DNA of 12,411 nucleotides from Spirochaetaceae bacterium (GTDB taxonomy: Bacteria > Spirochaetota > Spirochaetia > Treponematales > Breznakiellaceae): positions 1-12,411 of the forward strand of contig JAISCK010000203.1 in the NCBI GenBank assembly GCA_031265635.1, given 5' to 3'. Position numbers and translations under genes: made by a program. Below the pieces are notes generated by a model. That model had not been told where the DNA came from, made no database searches, and was given only the letters and a program-made list of their open reading frames with translations. Positions 7,426 to 12,411 of this stretch are shown piece after piece. Each line of letters opens with the position of its first letter. Within the stretch, counting starts at the first letter, position 1.

Positions 7426-8361
7426 ATGGAAACAAAAGAATTACGCGCGGCCTATGCGGAGACGCTGGTAGCCCTGGGGGCAAAAAACCCCAATATTGTC
7501 GTTCTTGAAGCGGACCTTATGGCCGCGACCGGAACAAAAGTTTTTAAGGAAGCCTATCCTGACCGCTTTATCAATGTTGGTATAGCTGAGGCGAACATGA
7601 TAGGCGTCGCCTCGGGCCTTTCGGAAGCGGGGAAGATTCCCTTCGCGGCGACCTTTGCCTGCTTTGCTTCCCGCAGGGATTTTGACCAGTTTTTTATCTC
7701 GGCCAATTATGCCCAGCTCAATGTCAAACTCATCGGAACCGACCCCGGCGTTACCGCCGCCTTTAACGGCGGAACCCACATGCCCTTTGAGGACCTCGCC
7801 CTGATGCGGGTAATACCCAAACTCATCGTTGCCGAGCCCTCCGATCCCAGGGTCTGCGCCGCCTTTATTGAACAGGCCGCCGCTCTCTACGGCTGCGTGT
7901 ATATACGCATAGCCCGCAAGGCCGTTCCCTATCTCTACAGCGAAAACGAAAAGTTTGAATTCGGCAAGGCCAAGGTCCTCAAACAGGGCAAAGATGTATG
8001 CTTTATGGCGCTGGGAAGCCTCATGGTAAATGAGTCCCTCAAAGCCGCCGGCCTCCTTGCCCAGGAAGGCATTGACGCCGGGGTGCTTGATATACTCACC
8101 CTTAAACCCATTGACAAGGAAGCGGTTCTTGAACAGGCCGCCGCAGTCAAGGCGGTAGTTTCGGTCGAAAACCACCAGATCATGGGCGGACTGGGAAGCG
8201 CCGTCGCGGAACTCCTTGCCGAAAGCAGCTATAAGGGTAAGTTCAAGCGCATAGGCATTCAGGATGAATTCGGCCAGGTAGGAACCCAGGACTTTTTGGT
8301 TAAACACTACGGCCTTGACGCCGAAACCATAGCGGCCAGGGCAAAGGCTCTTTTGGGCTGA
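7426..8361 (+). CDS. Transketolase, C-terminal (ThDP pyrimidine-binding) subunit
   Basis: 311-residue partner of the preceding gene. The pyrimidine-binding domain holds NVGIAEANMIGVASGL (50-65), with Glu55 as the ThDP-activating glutamate, followed by AATFACFASRRDFDQ and the GTDPGVTAAFNGGTHMPFED region. The C-terminal transketolase domain runs from about residue 185, with VLDILTLKPID and SVENHQIMGGLGSAVAELL. ATG 7426 comes three bases after the upstream stop, with AAGGAG inside the end of that gene, so the halves are made together. The DXP synthase family shares these domains but is normally one long chain; the split form points to transketolase. It is the last gene of the + strand module, and a strong terminator follows. 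Confidence 0.93.
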   Translation: METKELRAAYAETLVALGAKNPNIVVLEADLMAATGTKVFKEAYPDRFINVGIAEANMIGVASGLSEAGKIPFAATFACFASRRDFDQFFISANYAQLNVKLIGTDPGVTAAFNGGTHMPFEDLALMRVIPKLIVAEPSDPRVCAAFIEQAAALYGCVYIRIARKAVPYLYSENEKFEFGKAKVLKQGKDVCFMALGSLMVNESLKAAGLLAQEGIDAGVLDILTLKPIDKEAVLEQAAAVKAVVSVENHQIMGGLGSAVAELLAESSYKGKFKRIGIQDEFGQVGTQDFLVKHYGLDAETIAARAKALLG

Positions 8362-8396
8362 TTTGTAGCAGGGTCCATAACCGTGTAGAATAATAA

Positions 8397-8422
8397 CCCC
8401 CGGAGCAGTCCGGGGGTTTTTT
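8397..8422 (+). terminator. Intrinsic terminator shared by the converging modules
   Basis: CCCCCGGA (8397-8404) pairs perfectly with TCCGGGGG (8409-8416) around GCAG and is followed by six T (8417-8422), 36 nt after the transketolase stop. Read on the opposite strand, the same stem is followed by TTATTATT, so it may also end transcripts of the ROK gene, whose stop codon lies 18 nt away at 8441. Confidence 0.92.
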
Positions 8423-8440
8423 GTGTAAGGGCCGTGAACT

Positions 8441-9562
8441 TTAGATTGTTTCTATAAATTGATCTATCCAGCCCAGGGCGGCTCCCAGGGCCGCGGCCTT
8501 GCGTTGCGACCGGCAGGGCTTAACGTTTCCCGCGTCTATATTGTAGACGTTTTGGGCGGCTAGCCGCTTTTGCAGATCCGCCATATACACATCCATATAG
8601 CCGCCCACATATCCGCCGAGAATCACTGTGCAATCAAAGGCGGTACAAAGACTGTTTGTAAAGAGGGCCAAATCGTCCAAATACCGGCCCCAGATAACAA
8701 GGATTTCCGGGTCTTCCTTTTCCAGCTTTTCAAAGAAAACATCCAGCCGCCCTTCGGTTTTTTCGGCCAAAGCCCAGGCGGACAAATAGGCTTCAACGCA
8801 GCCCCGCTTTCCGCAATGGCACGGAATACCGCCGGGGTGTAAATGGGTATGGGCAAATTCCCCGCTGCGGAAATGATCCCCTTGGTAGAGGGTTCCGTCA
8901 ATAAAAACAGATCCCCCTACACTGTCATTGAGGGACAGGTATATTACCAGGGGTTGTTTTTCCCAATTCCGCAGTTCCGCCAGCCCTGCCGCGTTTGCGT
9001 CATTGATAAACATACAGGGCAGGGAAATATACTGGCTGAACAAATTCAGGGGCGAGCGGACAATATCAAGGGTATGTGAAAAAACAAGCAAATTCGCGTC
9101 AACGTCAATGTTTCCGGGCAAGGCAATGCCGCATCCCAGGATGCGTTCAGGAAAGCCGCCGGCCTCTTTAAGAAAGGCGCTTACCATCCTGCCCAGACGT
9201 TCAAAATAAAAACTTTCCGGGCGGAAACTTTCATAGACACGCTCATGGTACAGAATGTTACCCAGCATATCTGATAAAACAAGATTCACATAATGTTTGG
9301 TGATTTCCAGCCCCACCGCTGTTTTTACGTCCGCCACAGGAACCAGTTTTTCCGCCTTGCGTCCGCCGACGGACTTAAACTGCCCTGTGGTCTTTATATA
9401 GCCGTCATCAATCAGCGAAGAGATGTACTGCAAAACGGTAGGCATACTTAACGCCAAAAGACCGGCAAGCTCCTGCCGGGACGTTTCACCCCGTTGGCTG
9501 ATGGCTTTATAAATACGGCTGCGGGTAGAATTGGCGGGATTGCTTCTGTTTATCTTAATCAC
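8441..9562 (-). CDS. ROK-family transcriptional repressor (NagC/Mlc/XylR type)
   Basis: 373-residue regulator. A winged helix-turn-helix lies at about 15-60 (TSRQELAGLLALSMPTVLQY is the core). The ROK domain follows, with INDANAAGLAE (186-196), SGEFAH (233-238) and the zinc motif CHCGKRGCVE; likely zinc ligands are His238, Cys248, Cys250 and Cys255. The DxGGT phosphate loop of ROK kinases is absent: the equivalent strand reads VGLEITKHYVNLVLSD. So I call it a sugar-responsive repressor, not a kinase. It starts at GTG 9562, whose last bases form the stop of the upstream isomerase gene (GTGA overlap); no good Shine-Dalgarno is seen, so translation is probably coupled. It is the last gene of the - strand unit and likely regulates the porin/isomerase promoter. 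Confidence 0.92.
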   Translation of the reverse strand: MIKINRSNPANSTRSRIYKAISQRGETSRQELAGLLALSMPTVLQYISSLIDDGYIKTTGQFKSVGGRKAEKLVPVADVKTAVGLEITKHYVNLVLSDMLGNILYHERVYESFRPESFYFERLGRMVSAFLKEAGGFPERILGCGIALPGNIDVDANLLVFSHTLDIVRSPLNLFSQYISLPCMFINDANAAGLAELRNWEKQPLVIYLSLNDSVGGSVFIDGTLYQGDHFRSGEFAHTHLHPGGIPCHCGKRGCVEAYLSAWALAEKTEGRLDVFFEKLEKEDPEILVIWGRYLDDLALFTNSLCTAFDCTVILGGYVGGYMDVYMADLQKRLAAQNVYNIDAGNVKPCRSQRKAAALGAALGWIDQFIETI

Positions 9563-10593
9563 GTCCGGTACTGCTGAATCATCCCATAGAATTTTTTAGC
9601 CTTTTCGCAGGCTTCCCGCAGCCACGCGGCTTCTTCCTGTCCGGCCTCTCCCCGGTATACGACCTCAAAGTCGGCGGGCAGATGCAGCAGCGGGGCACTG
9701 GCTATCCCACGAGCCACCCTGTCCCAGTCCACCACGCCGGTAAAGGGGAGGCGGTGAGTATCATAGCCCCCCAGAGAGGCCAATTTGCTCCTCCACTCAG
9801 GAGGAACAGCCTTGATGCCTTCCGCTAAACCCTGCTCGCATATAGAACAGAGGGTCTTAAGCGTGGCGGGGTCAATGGAATCCGTATCCTGCAAATGCAC
9901 CGCCAACAACCGTTTATTGTATTTCTCAAGGTAATAGTAATAATTATCAAGGCAAGACAAAGTTGCGTGACCGGAATCATAGCAAAGCCCCATATAATCC
10001 TCAGGGTAGCGGTTAAACATACGTTCAAACTTTTCGTCCTCCAGTTCATTTGGAGTGAAAAAGAGATTCTCCAGGGCAATACGGACGCCGGCGGCTTTGG
10101 CATATTCTTCCAGTTCGTCAAAGGAACGGTATATCGCGGCATAATAATCCGCCTTGTCCTGGGGGTTTTTCCTGAAAGTTTCATAGGGAAGCTGTATGTG
10201 CAGCACCAGGGTGTCGGCCCCGATACACGCGCAAAGATCTATCCTGTTTCTGATAAGATCCACCCCCGCAAGCCTGAGATACCGGTTGGTAGAAGTAAAA
10301 TCCTTGCGTATTTTGGTACAACGAATTTGGGGGGTCGGTATCCAATACCCCTGGTCATAAAATCCCCGCTCTCCCCCCTCGGGCCCATGGAGGGTATGGG
10401 CAATCAAATTGTATTCCCGCAGAACCGCTCTGGCCTGGAACATTTCGCTGGGACTGTACAGGTATTCCCCATACCAGTCGTGAATCCACTGCACATGGGT
10501 AAATCCCGCCTCGGCAATATTCCGAATCTGGCTTTCGATTTCGAACCAGTTGTGATCATCATTACGATAATCCGTATCGATAGAAGTAACCAT
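9559..10593 (-). CDS. TIM-barrel sugar isomerase/epimerase (AP endonuclease family 2-like)
   Basis: 344-residue xylose-isomerase-like TIM barrel of unassigned substrate. Likely metal ligands are Glu175 (IALENLFF), Asp206 and His209 (CYDSGHA), His233 (AVHLQDTD) and Glu310 (DFEVVY). THRLPFTGVVDWDRV (279-293) fits the usual D/H-x-PG-x-DW stretch of this family. No signal peptide is seen, so it should be cytoplasmic. It does not resemble the IolI-like gene of the left module closely, nor IolE as I remember it, so it should do a different step or serve a different sugar. ATG 10593 has AAGGAG seven bases upstream. It sits between an outer-membrane channel and a ROK repressor, suggesting a sugar-inducible unit. 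Epimerase, isomerase and dehydratase activities all occur in the family. Confidence 0.85.
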   Translation of the reverse strand: MVTSIDTDYRNDDHNWFEIESQIRNIAEAGFTHVQWIHDWYGEYLYSPSEMFQARAVLREYNLIAHTLHGPEGGERGFYDQGYWIPTPQIRCTKIRKDFTSTNRYLRLAGVDLIRNRIDLCACIGADTLVLHIQLPYETFRKNPQDKADYYAAIYRSFDELEEYAKAAGVRIALENLFFTPNELEDEKFERMFNRYPEDYMGLCYDSGHATLSCLDNYYYYLEKYNKRLLAVHLQDTDSIDPATLKTLCSICEQGLAEGIKAVPPEWRSKLASLGGYDTHRLPFTGVVDWDRVARGIASAPLLHLPADFEVVYRGEAGQEEAAWLREACEKAKKFYGMIQQYRT

Positions 10594-10756
10594 GTTTTTC
10601 TCCTTATCTTTAACGTTATAGTATTACTTCCGGCCAATTATGGAAAGCCCATGCGAGGCCCCTTTTGCCCATTGGCAAGTACAGGAAAGGGGCTTCCATG
10701 CTGTCGCCGCGTAAGCCCGCCCCCTGTACTCCATAAATACTGTGTGGAACGACCCG
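10594..10756 (-). other. Intergenic stretch between porin and isomerase with long inverted repeats
   Basis: GCCCCTTT (10658-10665) pairs with AAAGGGGC (10686-10693). A small inner hairpin TGCC/GGCA lies at 10666-10677. A competing pairing of TGGAAAGCC (10641-10649) with GGCTTCCA (10691-10698), one bulge, is also possible. No T-run follows on the - strand. A structured spacer that reduces or stabilises read-through from the porin gene is plausible. I see no promoter of good quality before the isomerase gene, only AT-rich sequence near 10615-10625. Confidence 0.45.
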
Positions 10757-12043
10757 CTAAAAGTACCACACAAGGTCTACATAGAATTTGAATACATTTT
10801 CCCCGACATCTTTTTCCGTTTGAAGGTAATAGGCGCAGCCTATATCTATGGCGCCGGTGGGCGTCACATTCCAGAGTATCGAGGGGTTGACCTCAAAAAT
10901 CTGTGATTTTGAATCATGATAGAGCGGAGTCCCGGTATTGTAATCTCCCGAACCGCCGTAATAATCGGCGGCGGAGTAACCGGGCGTTACATCCTTGTAA
11001 TAGGTCAGGGAAAGTTTGGGGACAAAAGATCCTATGGCATAACTTACCCAGGGGTGGATGACAAAAGAAGGCTTGCTGTCCACGGTACCCGTTTTACTGG
11101 CCATACCATAGGTTGTATCTATTTTATCTGCCTGGGTTGTGTACTCATAGGCCGCCAGGCCGAATTTAAGGGGCGAAAGGTCATAGGCAAGGGTCTGGAC
11201 ATAGGTAATCTGGCCAAAATGGCTGAGATTTCCAAGATACTCAAAGTTTACTTCAAGCGCGGCGCTTAGTTTGGGCACCGCCAGGAGATTGATACCCACA
11301 ACGCCGTAGTCAATGCCGTATTTACGCTCCCCGTTTCCCAGTCCGGTGAGGGCATCAAGCCCCCCGCCGTCAAGGTATTCATCGAGAAACCAGGAAGTCT
11401 GGACGCCAAAAACGCCGGGCAGGGTATAGGCGCCGCCGAAGGTATAAAACAGATTGTTATCGCTGTGGGGAGTTTCCGAAGAAGGAAGTCCGAGGGCGGT
11501 TGCAAGAGCAGCAGGCATGAGGTCTATATCAATATCCGTCAAAGTGGTGTGGTACTTGCCCCACCATACCCCGGCGCCGAAATTCAGGTTTTCTACAGGC
11601 TGAACCTGTGCCAGTATGCCAAGATACTCCCCTTCGTCGTAATACAAATCGCCCTGTGTACGCCAGGCGGTATCACTTACCACGCCGGCCTTGAGCAAGA
11701 GGCAGTTGTCTAAGAGATTGGTGTAACCGTAGGCATAGCGGAAAAAAGCGGAGCCAAGATTCCCGGTAACGTAGTCTTCTCCTTCGACCCTGACCAGGAA
11801 GTCAAAGCCGAAATTACCGGCGGTAAAGGCTCCTGCCAGATTCATCTGGTAGCCTTTTACTTCGGCATAATGGGCGTGGGGATCCATCCTGACGTCATCT
11901 TTGTTGGCTTTGGTTCCATCGCCCACAAACGCATTGAGACCCGTGTTGACATAACCGTGGAGGGTTAACTCCTGGGCTAATACTCCCGTGCCCATTCCCG
12001 CAAGGAGAAAAAGGACGGCAAGGGTGGTTAAGTGTTTTTTCAT
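10757..12043 (-). CDS. Outer-membrane beta-barrel protein, porin-like
   Basis: 428-residue secreted protein. The N terminus MKKHLTTLAVLFLLAGMGTGVLA is a typical Sec signal peptide, with likely cleavage before QELTLHGYVN. The mature part alternates short polar and aromatic strands (for example NFGFDFLVRVEG, LNFGAGVWWG, LSLTYYKD) and ends FYVDLVWYF; a terminal Phe after alternating aromatic residues is the usual barrel-assembly signal. It is therefore an outer-membrane channel, probably for the sugar handled by its neighbours, but I recognise no named porin family. The open frame extends upstream to about 12250, but the true start is ATG 12043: AGGAGGA lies seven bases before it and the signal peptide begins there. 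It is the first gene of a - strand unit, with the isomerase and ROK genes downstream. Confidence 0.85.
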   Translation of the reverse strand: MKKHLTTLAVLFLLAGMGTGVLAQELTLHGYVNTGLNAFVGDGTKANKDDVRMDPHAHYAEVKGYQMNLAGAFTAGNFGFDFLVRVEGEDYVTGNLGSAFFRYAYGYTNLLDNCLLLKAGVVSDTAWRTQGDLYYDEGEYLGILAQVQPVENLNFGAGVWWGKYHTTLTDIDIDLMPAALATALGLPSSETPHSDNNLFYTFGGAYTLPGVFGVQTSWFLDEYLDGGGLDALTGLGNGERKYGIDYGVVGINLLAVPKLSAALEVNFEYLGNLSHFGQITYVQTLAYDLSPLKFGLAAYEYTTQADKIDTTYGMASKTGTVDSKPSFVIHPWVSYAIGSFVPKLSLTYYKDVTPGYSAADYYGGSGDYNTGTPLYHDSKSQIFEVNPSILWNVTPTGAIDIGCAYYLQTEKDVGENVFKFYVDLVWYF

Positions 12044-12050
12044 TCGGGTA

Positions 12051-12057
12051 TCCTCCT
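12051..12057 (-). promoter_or_regulatory. Ribosome binding site that fixes the porin start
   Basis: AGGAGGA on the - strand, seven bases before ATG 12043. It decides against the upstream in-frame extension to 12250, which runs through AT-rich leader and promoter sequence. Confidence 0.9.
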
Positions 12058-12073
12058 GTGTATCAATGACTGC

Positions 12074-12111
12074 AAGAAGGAAGTAATCCACGATTACCTG
12101 TAAACCTTCTT
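12074..12111 (-). promoter_or_regulatory. Leader hairpin or dyad upstream of the porin gene
   Basis: An outer stem of seven pairs (AAGAAGG/CCTTCTT, 12074-12080 with 12105-12111) encloses an inner stem of six pairs (GTAATC 12083-12088 with GATTAC 12092-12097) and a 3-nt loop. It ends 16 nt before the Shine-Dalgarno. It could act as an RNA fold in the roughly 115-nt leader, or the inner 15-base dyad could bind a regulator as DNA. Confidence 0.5.
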
Positions 12112-12164
12112 TGCGGTTTGTCATAATATAATATATTTGATAAAATTCTTTATATAATAAATAT

Positions 12165-12193
12165 ATTTTATCTCCCTTATGATGAGAAGTCAA
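12165..12193 (-). promoter_or_regulatory. Sigma70-like promoter of the porin unit
   Basis: On the - strand TTGACT (12193-12188), 17 nt, TAAAAT (12170-12165). Both boxes are one base from consensus and the spacing is ideal. Transcription would begin near 12158, about 115 nt before the porin ATG at 12043. Confidence 0.75.
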
Positions 12194-12230
12194 TAAAAAT
12201 TTTTGGCTTTTATGCCCTCCCAAACGGCGC

Positions 12231-12274
12231 TTTACGATGAAATAAAACACATATTATAGGAAAGATATCGTAAA
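12231..12274. repeat. Spaced inverted repeat TTTACGAT / ATCGTAAA
   Basis: TTTACGAT at 12231-12238 and its exact complement ATCGTAAA at 12267-12274 are 28 bases apart, upstream of the porin -35 box. The start-to-start distance of 36 is near three to three and a half helix turns. The pair could be half-sites for a regulator between the two divergent promoters. Function is unproven. Confidence 0.35.
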
Positions 12275-12380
12275 TTCAGATAAAACAGATATAAAGAAAG
12301 CTAAAATGCTTCTTTTCTTATTTTTTGGCTGAAAACCTTCGATTCGATTTCGTTATTTAGAAAAATATTTTATAAAAGAT

Positions 12381-12409
12381 TTGATTTTATTGAAAAGACA
12401 TAGTATAAT
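12381..12409 (+). promoter_or_regulatory. Sigma70-like promoter pointing out of the window
   Basis: TTGATT (12381-12386), 17 nt, then a perfect TATAAT (12404-12409). It faces right, divergent from the porin unit, so a further gene should begin shortly after the window end. Confidence 0.6.
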
Positions 12410-12411
12410 GC

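Larger units (their letters stand above)
12044..12411. other. AT-rich intergenic region with divergent promoters
   Basis: There is no gene in these 368 bases. On the - strand this region holds the porin leader, with a hairpin at 12074-12111, and the porin promoter at 12165-12193. A spaced inverted repeat lies at 12231-12274. A + strand promoter pointing out of the window lies at 12381-12409. The sequence from 12121 to 12170 is almost only A and T. A short direct repeat CAGATA occurs at 12277-12282 and 12286-12291. Confidence 0.75.

Noticed and set aside
7441..8307. Long - strand frame opposite the transketolase C-terminal subunit
   Set aside because: It mirrors the coding frame of a clear transketolase domain; no motif of its own.
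6589..8361. Split ThDP enzyme as IolD (inositol pathway hydrolase) or DXP synthase
   Set aside because: Domain order and motifs (GDG..N in the first chain, GIAE in the second, transketolase C-terminal domain) fit a two-subunit transketolase; IolD has the acetolactate-synthase layout and DXS is one long chain.
8441..9562. ROK gene as a sugar kinase that would complete the pathway
   Set aside because: It has an N-terminal DNA-binding domain and lacks the DxGGT phosphate loop, so a repressor is the better call.
9895..10791. + strand frame opposite the TIM-barrel gene
   Set aside because: It runs across the intergenic spacer and into the porin end with no ribosome site or domain; a shadow frame.
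12044..12250. N-terminal extension of the porin frame to 12250
   Set aside because: It would bury the signal peptide 69 residues inside, and it overlaps the promoter and leader; ATG 12043 has an AGGAGGA site.
1..12411. tRNA, rRNA, CRISPR array, insertion sequence or prophage genes
   Set aside because: No cloverleaf-like sequence, regularly spaced repeats, transposase motifs or terminal repeats were seen; the window is filled by metabolic genes.

Overview
The window reads as carbohydrate or cyclitol catabolism DNA from a diderm bacterium. Coding DNA is of moderate GC content, while the right-hand intergenic stretch is very AT-rich. The cell has an outer membrane: the right-hand gene encodes a signal-peptide beta-barrel protein ending in Phe. 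It also makes lipoprotein solute-binding proteins, since the first gene opens with a lipobox-like LAVSC. Together with the gene content this is compatible with a spirochaete, perhaps a Treponema-like gut organism, but that is inference and nothing here proves it.

Left module, + strand, 1-8361: an MglBAC-type sugar ABC importer (binding lipoprotein cut by the window edge, double ABC ATPase, permease) runs into an inositol 2-dehydrogenase-like oxidoreductase (iolG). A LacI-family repressor, an IolI-like inosose isomerase, and a transketolase split into N- and C-terminal subunits follow. Spacing is tight: a 17-nt overlap for mglA/mglC, 1 nt for mglC/iolG, 3 nt between the transketolase halves. 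The exceptions are a strong hairpin with a T-run between mglB and mglA, two tandem hairpins between iolG and lacI, and a good sigma70-like promoter in front of the transketolase pair. The module ends at a clear intrinsic terminator (8397-8422).

Right module, - strand, 12193 down to 8441: a promoter with a 17-nt spacer and a structured leader precede an outer-membrane beta-barrel protein. A second TIM-barrel isomerase/epimerase and a ROK-family repressor follow, the last two sharing a GTGA stop/start overlap. The two modules converge on the shared terminator. A sigma70-like promoter at the far right edge points out of the window towards a divergent gene.

How it may work together: an outer-membrane channel and an MglBAC-like importer would bring in a sugar or cyclitol. 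IolG would oxidise it, the two TIM-barrel enzymes would isomerise, epimerise or dehydrate it, and a dedicated two-subunit transketolase would move two-carbon units. IolG plus an IolI-like enzyme suggests an inositol-type substrate. None of the classical iolB/C/D/E/J genes, and no sugar kinase, is in the window. The combination of inositol enzymes with a split transketolase is therefore the most unusual point, and the true substrate is not proven.
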